DNA from: Candidatus Altimarinota bacterium
GTDB taxonomy: Bacteria; Patescibacteriota; Gracilibacteria; UBA4473
NCBI GenBank assembly: GCA_018608565.1
Contig: JABAZT010000013.1
Location: 11,112-75,111 of the forward strand
Reading direction: 5' to 3'
Length of the DNA stretch: 64,000 bases
In this document: positions 41,612-51,095 of the stretch, piece by piece
Numbering within the stretch: the stretch's first letter is position 1
Layout of the letters: each line of letters opens with the position of its first letter
Made by a program: the position numbers and the translations under genes
Notes under the pieces: generated by a model
Database searches by the model: none
What the model was told of the DNA's origin: nothing
What the model saw: only the letters and a program-made list of their open reading frames with translations

Positions 41612-42142
41612 TTACCAAAAAAGACCGATCCAGTATTTAAAGAGTCTCAAACTAAATTTCTGAATGAGTGGTTCCTTTTTTTGTGTATCCGGGGTATATG
41701 CTTGATTGGAAATAGAGCTATGGTCAATAATTTCACGATCAATAGTGATGTCTTCAACATTTGGATCCAGTACAAAGTATGAAGATTTTGGTGCATGATC
41801 TTGCTTGACCTCTATCTGTAGATATTGGTGGAGAAGAGGGTCAAGCAGTAGTGATTGGGAGATCCCTGCATGGACTACAAAAGATCCATTTTTATCCGTC
41901 ACAAAAGCCTGTTCTTCTTGCCAGAGAGCCCCAATTATTTGACCATTGACGAGGTTTTTTTGAGGATCAAAATCAGCGGTTTTCCAAATCGAAAGACGAG
42001 CCAAAAAAGGCATGTTAGCCGCAGTTTTTTGGTTTGCTCCAATAAGATTTCCAGTAAACGGAATCGTATGAGTCGCCGTAAGTTGTGCAAAAGTAACAAC
42101 TGGGAAAAAAAGAGAGGCTATAATGGTGAAAACGAATTTCAT
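41612..42142 (-). CDS. Exported hypothetical protein
   Basis: This 176-residue protein has a signal peptide (MKFVFTIIASLFFPVVTFA-Q) and a beta-rich body (HTIPFTGNLIGA, FLARLSIWKTADF, YLQIEVKQDHAPK). The C-terminus is hydrophobic and aromatic (LFKYWIGLFW). No family is recognised. It probably shares a transcript with the gene at 42195, 52 bases upstream. Confidence 0.65.
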   Translation of the reverse strand: MKFVFTIIASLFFPVVTFAQLTATHTIPFTGNLIGANQKTAANMPFLARLSIWKTADFDPQKNLVNGQIIGALWQEEQAFVTDKNGSFVVHAGISQSLLLDPLLHQYLQIEVKQDHAPKSSYFVLDPNVEDITIDREIIDHSSISNQAYTPDTQKKEPLIQKFSLRLFKYWIGLFW

Positions 42143-42194
42143 TGCACACTAGAGATACATTCTTTCGCAGAACGAGTCAATGTAAGGATATTTT

Positions 42195-43676
42195 TTATTC
42201 TGTATCAGAAACTTGTGATTCAAGTGGAAGGGGAAGCTGATCGTGATCAATTTTATATGGACCTTGAGATTGATGTGAAAATCCAGGAAAGATAAGATTG
42301 AGAATCTGATGAAGCCATGAATAGGAATGATAATTTGGAGAGGCATCTATATATGTTCCGTTTAGTGGGATTGTAGAAAGATAATTTTGTTTTCGAAAAA
42401 GGAGGAAGAACCCTCCAAGTAAGAGAAGCGGTATATACCAATAATCCATCACATCACCACTACCACAAGTTCGATTACGATTATTTATAGAGGATCCTTG
42501 GAGTGAAAATGAACGCATTTTTTTCTGAACCTGTTTTTTCCCCATAAGTTGAGTTTGCTCCGAATTTCGTCCAAAGAGGGAGCTTTGAAAGCTGAAAGGA
42601 GCCCTATTTTGGTTAGGTTGAGCCTCAAGTGATAAAGACTTAAATGTAGTAGCTGGAGGAACTTGATACTGATCGGAGTTGGAAGTCGTAGTAACAGATT
42701 TTAGTTCAGCTTCCAGAGGAGGCGTAACAATGACCTGGTTAGTTGAAGTATTGGGTTCAACCCGCTCCGTCTCTGGAGAAGTATCTACTTCAGTCTCAAT
42801 CGTATCAGAGGCGGATTGTGTATACGGGGTATTTTCAGTCGAAGGAATGGATGACTCATCCGAAGAGGGTTCAGGTGAATTGGCTGAATCATTGTCAGCC
42901 GTATTTAAATAGTTGTCTTGAGATGAATTTGGTTCCGTAGAATTTTGTGTTAGATCTTGATTTGATTGATTTGTATCTATGGATTCTGGAGAAGAATTAT
43001 TGTTTGGTGGAGATTGTATAGCGTTTGTGGGAGGTACTATTGATTCGGAATCTATAGCGGTAGTACTATCTACAGGGGCTTGAGTAAAAGGGGAGTCAGA
43101 TGCATTATTTGTTTTAGATAGAGAATCAGGATGAGGATTGCTTGGTTGAAGAGTGGTTTGAGGTTCTAAGGCCGATTGTTTTTGTGTTTCAAATAAACGA
43201 ATCAATTCCTCGATTTTTTTATTAATAGCTTCATCACTGAGTATCTCTTCAGCTTCATTGATCTGAGTTTTGGTAGTATTGGTTGTCGGAGGTGGAATGG
43301 ACGGAGCGATAGGATCTTGTTGTGGTTTTATGACTGGAGTCTTTGTTTGAGGGGGGGATATTTTTTTTAGGGGTTGGCTTACACTATTAGGCTTAGATTC
43401 TGAGTCTTGTTTACTTTCAATAATAGGAATTGAGAAACGGCTTGGGTTACTTATGTTGGATGGTGCAGGATCGGCGAGAAGGAAAACATCAGGAGAAGAA
43501 TCTTCTTCCGAGGGCGCATCAATAAAAAATGGGATAGTCCAAGTATTTTCAGTTGTTTCTAGGATTTTTTTATCATTTTCTGGCGGCGGACAGTTGTGTT
43601 CTGTCTCATTAGCCAATGCAGTAGATATAGGAATAAAGAGCACTATGAGACTCAATATATAATTCCGAGAAGACAT
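42195..43676 (-). CDS. Exported low-complexity Ser/Pro/Thr/Asn-rich stalk protein with C-terminal membrane helix
   Basis: Starting at ATG 43676 (MSSRNYILSLIVLFIPISTALA) gives 493 residues. After the signal comes a long low-complexity region of Ser, Thr, Pro, Asn, Gln and Glu (for example TENTPYTQSASDTIETEVD), then one membrane helix (YWYIPLLLLGGFFLLF) and a cytosolic tail of about 65 residues. The form is that of a type I surface stalk or adhesin-like protein. No globular domain is recognised. Confidence 0.7.
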   Translation of the reverse strand: MSSRNYILSLIVLFIPISTALANETEHNCPPPENDKKILETTENTWTIPFFIDAPSEEDSSPDVFLLADPAPSNISNPSRFSIPIIESKQDSESKPNSVSQPLKKISPPQTKTPVIKPQQDPIAPSIPPPTTNTTKTQINEAEEILSDEAINKKIEELIRLFETQKQSALEPQTTLQPSNPHPDSLSKTNNASDSPFTQAPVDSTTAIDSESIVPPTNAIQSPPNNNSSPESIDTNQSNQDLTQNSTEPNSSQDNYLNTADNDSANSPEPSSDESSIPSTENTPYTQSASDTIETEVDTSPETERVEPNTSTNQVIVTPPLEAELKSVTTTSNSDQYQVPPATTFKSLSLEAQPNQNRAPFSFQSSLFGRNSEQTQLMGKKQVQKKMRSFSLQGSSINNRNRTCGSGDVMDYWYIPLLLLGGFFLLFRKQNYLSTIPLNGTYIDASPNYHSYSWLHQILNLIFPGFSHQSQGPYKIDHDQLPLPLESQVSDTE

Positions 43677-43809
43677 CAGCTGGATATACATCAGGTGATT
43701 ATATCATTTTTCAACTCTTTTTTCAATAAGAAAACAAAGAATAATAGTATAAAAACTTGCATTCTAGGGTCTTAATCTGTACAAAAATATTGAACATAAA
43801 AATAAAAAA

Positions 43810-44664
43810 ATGAGAAAATTATTCCTATCTGTAATATTAATCCTTCTTCCTGGGGTAAATATTCACGCCGTCAGTATTTCAGAATTTATTGATATAGATC
43901 CAAAGGATCCAGTATGGAATTCTTTTGTTGATTATACAGAGCGAGGGGTGTTTAGTGGGATGCTCAATAAAAAAACAGGACAGAGATTAGTCGCTCCTGA
44001 TGATGTGATATTAAAATCTCATGCAGCACTATTTCTTTCAAAAGTACTAGGAAATCCAAATCCAACGATGGAGTTAGTATTGGAGGCGGGGATTTTGTCT
44101 AAACTACCAGATCCAAAAGAGCTAGTCACACATGCAACCTGGATAAAAATGCTCTCAAATGCATTTAACGTTCCCGTAACATCTCTTTCTGGCAAACAAT
44201 CATGGTACGTTGCCCCATACGCTCTTGCTAAGACTATCGGAGCGGTAGAAGGAGAAGATCCATTTGATTTTGCATCTCGTCGATTTGTATTGATGACGAC
44301 ACATCTATATGAAGAGTTTTTTGCAGTAAATAGTTTGCATGGTCTGCTTTCTCAGCGAGAGCAAACTTTGATGGAGGTGCGAGATTTGATTGTCGAAACA
44401 AAGATGGATTTAGAAGGGGTTGAAAATAGAATCTGGCAGAATATTATTACCGGTCAAGATTTACCACTTGTAGGGCGAGCTGGTGCTATTCAAAATTTTA
44501 ATTTTGCGTCTTTATTACTTTTATCCATGCGTTTGGATCCTCATATGAATCAGCGTGATCATAGAAAAATTCAAGTATTTTATTTTTTGGATCGGGCAGA
44601 ACAGGAATTACCTGACAGTAAAGCTTTTGCTGATGATTTGCGAGCAATAGCCGATAATTTTTAG
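43810..44664 (+). CDS. Exported protein with degenerate SLH-like region
   Basis: This 284-residue protein has a signal peptide (MRKLFLSVILILLPGVNIHA). The region after it (FIDIDPKDPVWNSFVDYTERGVFSGM ... KSHAALFLSKVL) resembles divergent SLH repeats, with a second weaker unit near NAFNVPVTSL. The C-terminal half is helical (REQTLMEVRDLIVETKMDLEGVENRI). It probably lies at the cell surface. No enzyme motif. Confidence 0.6.
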   Translation: MRKLFLSVILILLPGVNIHAVSISEFIDIDPKDPVWNSFVDYTERGVFSGMLNKKTGQRLVAPDDVILKSHAALFLSKVLGNPNPTMELVLEAGILSKLPDPKELVTHATWIKMLSNAFNVPVTSLSGKQSWYVAPYALAKTIGAVEGEDPFDFASRRFVLMTTHLYEEFFAVNSLHGLLSQREQTLMEVRDLIVETKMDLEGVENRIWQNIITGQDLPLVGRAGAIQNFNFASLLLLSMRLDPHMNQRDHRKIQVFYFLDRAEQELPDSKAFADDLRAIADNF

Positions 44665-44711
44665 AAAAAAAATAGGTTTGAAAACGGCAGGAAAATAGTA
44701 CGATTTGTCAG

Positions 44712-45848
44712 ATGAATCAACGAATAGAAACCTCACGACTTTACCTTCGTCCTTTGCAGATAGAGGAGTCTCCATTTATCACAGAGGTGATGAATACCTA
44801 TCCAGAAATGTCTCAATGGATGACCTGGAGTCCACCACAAACTGAGGAACAAGTAAAAAAATCACTCAAAAAACAGTTGGATGAAGGCTCAATTCCCTAT
44901 GGAGTTTTTTTGAAATCAGACGATAGTTTTATTGGACGAATTACGCTTCGAAATTTTGTGTGGGCGGAGCGAGATGCTCAGAAAACATCAGCATTTCTCA
45001 GTTTTTGGGTGTCGCCAGAGTTTGGGGGAAAGGGCTATGGAACAGAGTTGTTAGAAGTCGTGTGCAGGCATGCGTTTGAAAAATTACACCTTCGAAAAAT
45101 ATTTGCTGGTGTGTTTGTTCAAAATATTCCATCTCAAAAACTTTTAGAAAAAGTTGGATTCAAGGAGATTGGGGTCAGTCACAAGCATTATCTCAAAGAG
45201 GGAATTGAGTATGATTCGGCTCGATATGAGCTGTTAGTAGAAGATTTTTTTGGGAAAAAAGTAGCCATTCCAAGTCAAAAGAAAAAACGAATATTTCATC
45301 ATGTTTCTGATAAATCAGTAACGCTAAAAACTAAGAATCTAGAATTTAGAACTTTGCAGGAAGAAGATTCAAAAATAGTATTTGACGCCTTGCAAGAATT
45401 TCCTGGCTTTGACACCTATGTCATGTGGAATATGCCTCAGAATAAGGAAGAAGTCGTAGAAAAAATTATAAAAACAAGAGATCTTCCAGATCTTAATTTT
45501 GGGGTATATCAGAAGGATCAATTTATCGGGCGAGTTATTATTCGAAATTTTAGGTTTTCTCAGGAATCAGCCCTCAAAAATTCTGCATTCATAAGTTTTT
45601 GGGTTTTGCCTCCATATGAAAAGTACTCGCTGGAACTTCTGACTGAAATTTGTCGATATGGATTTAAGGATAGAAAGTTAAGAAAGATATTCGCTCCAAT
45701 TTTTGCTGAAAATGTTAGAGTAAAAAATGTGATCAATCAGTTGCCATTTAAGCCAGTGGGTCGTCTCCGAAATCATTATCTAAAAAATGAAGTAGAACAT
45801 GATTCTCTTCGGTATGAAATACTGGCAGAGGATTGGGATAATAAATAG
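44712..45848 (+). CDS. Tandem GNAT acetyltransferase (RimJ/RimL-like, second domain degenerate)
   Basis: This 378-residue protein contains two RimJ/RimL-type GNAT domains (about 1-175 and 195-378) joined by a basic linker. Parallel blocks show the duplication: ETSRLYLRPLQIEES / KNLEFRTLQEED, FIGRITLRNF / FIGRVIIRNF, and HKHYLKEGIEYDSARYELL / RNHYLKNEVEHDSLRYEIL. The first keeps the acetyl-CoA loop GGKGYGTE; the second has EKYSLE instead and is probably inactive. The active half likely acetylates N-terminal or other amines. Confidence 0.88.
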   Translation: MNQRIETSRLYLRPLQIEESPFITEVMNTYPEMSQWMTWSPPQTEEQVKKSLKKQLDEGSIPYGVFLKSDDSFIGRITLRNFVWAERDAQKTSAFLSFWVSPEFGGKGYGTELLEVVCRHAFEKLHLRKIFAGVFVQNIPSQKLLEKVGFKEIGVSHKHYLKEGIEYDSARYELLVEDFFGKKVAIPSQKKKRIFHHVSDKSVTLKTKNLEFRTLQEEDSKIVFDALQEFPGFDTYVMWNMPQNKEEVVEKIIKTRDLPDLNFGVYQKDQFIGRVIIRNFRFSQESALKNSAFISFWVLPPYEKYSLELLTEICRYGFKDRKLRKIFAPIFAENVRVKNVINQLPFKPVGRLRNHYLKNEVEHDSLRYEILAEDWDNK

Positions 45849-45876
45849 CTTTTAGAAAGTATTAATAACGGAATAC

Positions 45877-45905
45877 TTGATAACATGAGGTTAAAAAATC
45901 ATAAT
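45877..45905 (+). promoter_or_regulatory. Promoter of the M20-type peptidase gene, leaderless type
   Basis: TTGATA, exactly 17 bases, then CATAAT, ending seven bases before ATG 45913. Confidence 0.7.
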
Positions 45906-45912
45906 ATTTATA

Positions 45913-47016
45913 ATGACAAATCTCATACGGCTCACAGAGGGACAAAGAGAATCGATAAAAGAAGATTTTCTTTCTATCGCCTCACTCGATAATCCGAGTC
46001 ATCATGAAGACTTGGTGATTCAGTGGATTCATGATTTCTTAGAAACACATGATCTTGGACAGGCTGAAGTCGATAATGAAAAAAACATGCTTCTTCGAAT
46101 AGAGGGAGAAGGGGAGTGGCTCCTCCTCAATGCCCATACAGATGGCGTTGATATTTCAGTTGGAAAAGAACCATGGTTTGATGGAGAATATTTTCGAACA
46201 AATGGGAAAACCATTCTTGGGGCGGATGATCTAGCGGGTGTCATTCCTATTCTTCATACGGCCAAGATTCTCAAAGAGCAGGGGATTAAGCATCGACCGC
46301 TGGAGATTCTTTTTGTAAGTCGAGAGGAAATATCTGGGGAGGGGATCAAGGCTTTTGATAAAACAAAACTGAAATCAAAAGAAGGACTTTTACCAGATTT
46401 TGTCGGACCGGTTGGGTGTGTGGGAATTAAGGCACCATCCAAACATATTTTCTCCATTCAAGTGCACGGAAAACCGGCCCATGTAAAAGAAATTCAAGAA
46501 GGGGTTTCCGCCATTAAGATCATGTCTGAATTTCTTCATACCCTTCCAATTGGGTATATAGGAGAGGATATGACACTCAATGTCGGATTTATAAATGGAG
46601 GAAGAGGATTAAATATCGTTCCGGATTTTGTAGAAGCAAAAGGAGAATTGAGAGGTTTTGATGAAACAGCCTGCCAGACGATCCTGGATATGCTCAATCA
46701 AAATATAAAAACCTGGCAAATAAATCACTCAAACGCAAAACTAGAATTTACTTCAAAAAAAGTAAGGACTGCGTATGGACATGACACATCAGAGCCAATT
46801 TTTGAGAAATTAGAAAAGGTTACTACTGATTTGGGATTAGAATTTAAACCTCAAAAAACACAAGGGCTCTCAGATGCATCAGAACTTACAGAAGCAGGAG
46901 TGATGACACTTTGTATCGGAGTTGGGTATGAGCATCCTCATACGACAAATGAGACGGTTTCTTTACAATCTATGGTAAATCTGACAGAGCAGATATTAAA
47001 CTTTAGTAAGACATAG
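45913..47016 (+). CDS. M20-family metallopeptidase (PepT-like)
   Basis: This 367-residue cytoplasmic enzyme has LLNAHTDGVD (first metal His/Asp), GKTILGADDLAGVI (bridging Asp), VSREEISGEG (catalytic and metal Glu), and a dimerisation lid (IQVHGKPAHVKE). A late HPHTTNE supplies the last His. This fits the PepT/M20B tripeptidase group. It probably hydrolyses short peptides for amino-acid salvage. Confidence 0.9.
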   Translation: MTNLIRLTEGQRESIKEDFLSIASLDNPSHHEDLVIQWIHDFLETHDLGQAEVDNEKNMLLRIEGEGEWLLLNAHTDGVDISVGKEPWFDGEYFRTNGKTILGADDLAGVIPILHTAKILKEQGIKHRPLEILFVSREEISGEGIKAFDKTKLKSKEGLLPDFVGPVGCVGIKAPSKHIFSIQVHGKPAHVKEIQEGVSAIKIMSEFLHTLPIGYIGEDMTLNVGFINGGRGLNIVPDFVEAKGELRGFDETACQTILDMLNQNIKTWQINHSNAKLEFTSKKVRTAYGHDTSEPIFEKLEKVTTDLGLEFKPQKTQGLSDASELTEAGVMTLCIGVGYEHPHTTNETVSLQSMVNLTEQILNFSKT

Positions 47017-47217
47017 ATAGTTCGGACTGACAAATCCTGATTGGCATTTTTAAATACTTTCGTGAAGAGGGTTTTATTGATTTTTCTTTATCTTAAATAT
47101 ATTTTTTTTGTAAAAGATAGTTCGTGAGATCAGAATATCGATAACACTTTTAGTTTAAAGTTGAATTAATCAATTGACTGAAGGCGGTTACGATATTTAT
47201 TAAAATTTAATTTTCAA

Positions 47218-47655
47218 ATGAGTGGAATAGATAGAGCAAAACTACCTCCAGTAGATGGATTTCGTGAATCTCTTGATGTAGTAGCTTCCGAATGGCTTGA
47301 TGTAGAGCGATTTCAGGCATCAAATAAGATGATGGAAGAAATGAATTTTGAAAGAGGAGATCCTAGTGCGGCTGAGCTTTGGATAAGTTCATTGAGAGAT
47401 CAAGAATATAATACTCTTAGAATAGAGCTGCATACGCGAATTGGAAATGCTTGTAAGATGGTTTTAAATAGTACATCTAGCGATGAAATGACACGAAATG
47501 CGGTTTTGGATATTTTAGAAACATATAAAGAGAGGCCTACTTTTTGGCAGAGGATAAAGGGTAAAAAAAGAATACCAGCGGACATTAATTCGGCTCCGGA
47601 TGATTTTTTAATGGCGGTAAATATTATCCTAAAAGACCTGTCTGAGTTTTTTTAG
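47218..47655 (+). CDS. Hypothetical soluble protein
   Basis: This 145-residue helical protein (MSGIDRAKLPPVDGFRESLDV) has no known domain. A good promoter (TTGACT, 18 bases, TATTAA) lies 14 bases before the ATG, and there is no ribosome site. The 200-base gap before it holds only this promoter and AT-rich sequence. Confidence 0.6.
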   Translation: MSGIDRAKLPPVDGFRESLDVVASEWLDVERFQASNKMMEEMNFERGDPSAAELWISSLRDQEYNTLRIELHTRIGNACKMVLNSTSSDEMTRNAVLDILETYKERPTFWQRIKGKKRIPADINSAPDDFLMAVNIILKDLSEFF

Positions 47656-47741
47656 ATAGTCAATATAAAGGAGTGGGGGGAGAGTCAGGTATTTAATTTA
47701 TAGATTAGAAGTATTGTAAGTATCAATAAGTAGTAAAGACT

Positions 47742-48122
47742 ATGAGACAGAGTAATGGAGAAAATGGTTTTCGGACTAAGACAGATAGGGATGGAGATAG
47801 AAATAGTGACGGAGGGAGAAATGGTTTTTATCAAGGAAATGATTATAGAGAGTCTCGATCGTATCAGGAACAAGCAGCTAAGTTGGAGTCTAGAAACATA
47901 AGAAATTCGTTATTAACCATATTGGGTGGTCTTGCGGGAGCAAGTCTTGGTATTACCTCAGTTGCCGTAATACTCAATCAACCAGAGTTATTAGAGTCTT
48001 CTGGGCAAGAAGTAACAGAGTACATTAAGGCTGAAATTAGTCGTGTAATTATTATATTGATAGCTGGAGGGATTGGTTTTGTGGTAGGAAAAAAAGTGGC
48101 GGAAGCTGTGGTTGAAAGATAG
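47742..48122 (+). CDS. Small two-helix membrane protein
   Basis: This 126-residue protein has a polar, Asn/Gly/Arg-rich N-terminus (about 1-50), then two membrane helices (LLTILGGLAGASLGITSVAVIL and VIIILIAGGIGFVVGKKVA). The long polar arm is probably cytoplasmic. No family recognised. Confidence 0.6.
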   Translation: MRQSNGENGFRTKTDRDGDRNSDGGRNGFYQGNDYRESRSYQEQAAKLESRNIRNSLLTILGGLAGASLGITSVAVILNQPELLESSGQEVTEYIKAEISRVIIILIAGGIGFVVGKKVAEAVVER

Positions 48123-48137
48123 AGGAGGTAATGAAGA

Positions 48138-49076
48138 TTAGTTTTTTATATGCTTCACTAGCATCTCAATCACCGCTGTATTAAAAGTTTCATACGTACT
48201 TGACCAGTTTGGATGTTGGACTCCTGGACGAGAATTCAATTCTATAAGTTTCCATCCTCGTTGTCCGAGCATAAAATCTGCAGCATATATATTGGGCTCA
48301 AAAGGTTCGAGTTGTGCATGAATTTCAGAGACAAAATCCAATACATCTTTTGGAACTTTATCGATAGGAATAGCGAGGCCAGATCCTCCTTGGCTTACAT
48401 TGGCAAGGAGGCTTCCTGTTTTTGGAGTTCGAACGAATGAATTTATAGGAGTGCCTTCAATAACGGTAACTCGTAAGTCATGATATCCATCTATAATCTC
48501 TGGAATTCCTCCAGAACTGTCGATGAATTCTTGTACGAGCAGATCACTCCAGTCATCGTAGTCTGATTCAACAATATCTTTCCATGGCTTGATAACAATG
48601 CCTCGTCCTTCCGCTTCAAAATTTTTCTTCAATACGATACGTTCTTCTGGTGGAAAATCCCAATCCTGAACTGTTTTTAGATAGGCTTCAAAGGTATGAA
48701 TTGTTTCACTCTTTGGAGAAAACTGTGGTAAGAATTTGAATGTTTTTACTTTATCAAGACACAAGTCATCAAAATCAGCTCGATTGATAATTGGGCAATC
48801 AGTAATGAATGGAATCGTATTTTTATCATCTCGGTTAAAGATGAGATCCGCTTGCACGGTTTCAACTTTTTCAAGCTTATTGTCAGCTCCAAATTTCCAT
48901 CCATGAGAAAATACACCATTTCCCTGATAGCTATTTCCACGAACAATAACACTGTGGATATTGTGTTTTGAGAGTCGATCTATCAGTCCTTGATAAATTT
49001 CAAGATACTCAGATTTATGAAACGGATAGTCCATCTCCCTTGGTTCGGAGAAGTATATAGCAAGTATTTTAGTCAT
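48138..49076 (-). CDS. ATP-grasp protein (RimK/glutathione synthetase-like)
   Basis: This 312-residue protein has an ATP-grasp core: ERIVLKKNFEAEGRGIVI (nucleotide-binding Lys and Gly-rich loop), LLVQEFIDSS, HDLRVTVIEG, and metal-binding AADFMLGQRGWKLIELNSRPGV. It resembles RimK and glutathione synthetase ligases that add amino acids to a carboxylate. It follows the transketolase gene by 10 bases in an apparent operon. The substrate is unknown. Confidence 0.8.
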   Translation of the reverse strand: MTKILAIYFSEPREMDYPFHKSEYLEIYQGLIDRLSKHNIHSVIVRGNSYQGNGVFSHGWKFGADNKLEKVETVQADLIFNRDDKNTIPFITDCPIINRADFDDLCLDKVKTFKFLPQFSPKSETIHTFEAYLKTVQDWDFPPEERIVLKKNFEAEGRGIVIKPWKDIVESDYDDWSDLLVQEFIDSSGGIPEIIDGYHDLRVTVIEGTPINSFVRTPKTGSLLANVSQGGSGLAIPIDKVPKDVLDFVSEIHAQLEPFEPNIYAADFMLGQRGWKLIELNSRPGVQHPNWSSTYETFNTAVIEMLVKHIKN

Positions 49077-49086
49077 GGTTTATAGT

Positions 49087-51003
49087 TTATAGATTTTTCA
49101 AAACCTCCTCAATAGCAATAGCTCCAATCTCGGCACTTGCATAGAGTTCCGCTGGTTTTCCTGAGAGTTGATATTCTTTTGGCGAAATATCTACAAATTT
49201 CTCAAGCGTAATACCATTTTCTGCAGCAAAGAGAGCGACTTGGCTGGCAAATCCAGAAAGTCCATTATGATCTTCGACCACCACGACTTTCCCAGTTTTC
49301 TTGAGTGAAGTTTTCAATACATCATCAAACTGTTTGAGACTTGCCGCAATAACAATATCAGCACTGATTCCAGCATTTTCTACGGCCATGATAGATTCAA
49401 TCACCATTGGACCACTGGCTACGATGGTTACATCAGAACCAGATCGATAGAGATCACATTTTCCATATTCATATTGGTAGTCTTTGTCATAGAACAATGA
49501 TCCATCTTCCTTGAGTAACGTAGGGAGTTTGTGTCGTCCCATCCGAACATAAAAATTTCCATATCGACTCGCGGCATATCGGATGATTCGATCACAGTGA
49601 TTTGGATCTGCTGGTTCTATCACATGCGTATTGAACATTCCGAGGAAAGACCCCATATCATCGATTGCCTGATGAGTCGGTCCATCCTCTCCTACAGAGA
49701 GTCCACAGTGAGTAGAAACCATCTTCACATTTGTTCCATTAATATCATTCACTCGTGCCTGATCTTTGGCTCGACTAGACGTAAACGCTCCAAACGTAGA
49801 AGCAAATGGAACAAATCCGTCTAGAGACAGCGCTCCAGAGACCGAAACCATATTCTGCTCACAGATACCGTATTCTATATGTTGTTCTGGGAGTTCTGCT
49901 TTTACAAACTTGGTCATCACTGATCCACCTAGATCAGCCGTCCCCGCTAAAACATTGGGGTTAGCCTGGGCTAAATCCAAAAGGGCATATCCGTAGGCAG
50001 ATCGACAATCAGTGATTGTTTCTGCATCGTATTCTCTGGGAGTTCCTGTATCGATATCATCTTGCACGGTTAGGTTATCCTCAAACACATTGGCTGGTGG
50101 TTGGAAATTTCTATTTTTTCTAAAAGCATCAAGTGCCGTATCTTCTTCTTTACTAAGTGTTAATTCTGGTAATGCGAGTTGTGCATCAATTACATCTGGT
50201 TTTGGAGCTTTTCCATGCCAAGCAGGATTATCAGCCGCACCATCAGGTTCCATGAGTGGAACTCCTTTTCCCATGATCGTCTGTCCAACGATCATAACTG
50301 GTTTATCAGACTCCATCGCTTCACTAATCGCGCTCCAGATCGCCTCAAAATCATGACCATCAATATCGATCACATGCCATCCATGTGCCAGAAACATGGC
50401 TGAAACATCTATGGGTAAAGTATTTTCTAGGCTGTCGGTGAGTTGGACTCGATTGTAATCACAAAACATGATCAAGTTATCCAGTTTTTGCTTCGCAGCG
50501 AAGAGTGCCATCTCGTGCACTTGTCCTTCTTGGGCTTCTCCATCTCCCAGAACTCCAAAAACTTTCTTGGCATTCCCTTCAGACTTGAGTTTTTCCCCGT
50601 AGGCAAATCCGGCAGTTGCACTGGTTCCAACTCCAAGCGGTCCAGTTCCAAAATAAATACCAGGAATATGTCGTGTCACATGACCTTCGTAGACAGATCC
50701 GATCTGACGAAATTCATTGCAGACAGTTTCCTTATCTATAACTCCACATTCAGCTAGAACAGAGTAAACACCAGGAGAGATATGTCCGTTTGAGACGACG
50801 ATCTTTTCTTCAGTTTGAGTCAATCGAAAAGCATATACCGTTGCTAGAAAATCCAGAGAAGAGAGACTTCCTCCGGGATGACCTGATTGCGAAGTTTTGA
50901 GCATTTCCAAGATTGAGCGAGCACAGCTTTTACGAAATGTAGAGAGAAAATCCACTCGATCTGATCCGAGAGGTTGTCCAAGTGTAGGGAGAGAAAAATC
51001 CAT
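49087..51003 (-). CDS. tkt: Transketolase
   Basis: This 638-residue single-chain enzyme has the thiamine-pyrophosphate site (VLGDGEAQEGQVHEMALFAAKQKLDNLIMFCDYNRVQL), the SGHPGGSLSS N-terminal block, and the pyrimidine-binding domain (YGICEQNMVSVSGALSLDG, GPTHQAIDDM). The C-terminal domain is present. It moves two-carbon units in the non-oxidative pentose phosphate pathway, supplying ribose 5-phosphate and erythrose 4-phosphate. No talB or rpi gene is adjacent. Confidence 0.95.
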   Translation of the reverse strand: MDFSLPTLGQPLGSDRVDFLSTFRKSCARSILEMLKTSQSGHPGGSLSSLDFLATVYAFRLTQTEEKIVVSNGHISPGVYSVLAECGVIDKETVCNEFRQIGSVYEGHVTRHIPGIYFGTGPLGVGTSATAGFAYGEKLKSEGNAKKVFGVLGDGEAQEGQVHEMALFAAKQKLDNLIMFCDYNRVQLTDSLENTLPIDVSAMFLAHGWHVIDIDGHDFEAIWSAISEAMESDKPVMIVGQTIMGKGVPLMEPDGAADNPAWHGKAPKPDVIDAQLALPELTLSKEEDTALDAFRKNRNFQPPANVFEDNLTVQDDIDTGTPREYDAETITDCRSAYGYALLDLAQANPNVLAGTADLGGSVMTKFVKAELPEQHIEYGICEQNMVSVSGALSLDGFVPFASTFGAFTSSRAKDQARVNDINGTNVKMVSTHCGLSVGEDGPTHQAIDDMGSFLGMFNTHVIEPADPNHCDRIIRYAASRYGNFYVRMGRHKLPTLLKEDGSLFYDKDYQYEYGKCDLYRSGSDVTIVASGPMVIESIMAVENAGISADIVIAASLKQFDDVLKTSLKKTGKVVVVEDHNGLSGFASQVALFAAENGITLEKFVDISPKEYQLSGKPAELYASAEIGAIAIEEVLKNL

Positions 51004-51095
51004 AGAGAAAAAGGCTTAATTTACTCTATTGTAAAAAGGAATCATAGAGAGACAACTGTTTCGGTAGGAAAAGCTACTTCTATGATGCTAAAAAA

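Noticed and set aside
41855-42295. Plus-strand 146-residue ORF
   Set aside because: It lies opposite the signal peptides and bodies of two well-supported exported proteins on the minus strand and has no recognisable motif.
47161-47184. Palindromic TTGAATTAATCAA region
   Set aside because: It lies in AT-rich DNA at a promoter, the arms are only four bases long, and such short dyads are expected by chance.
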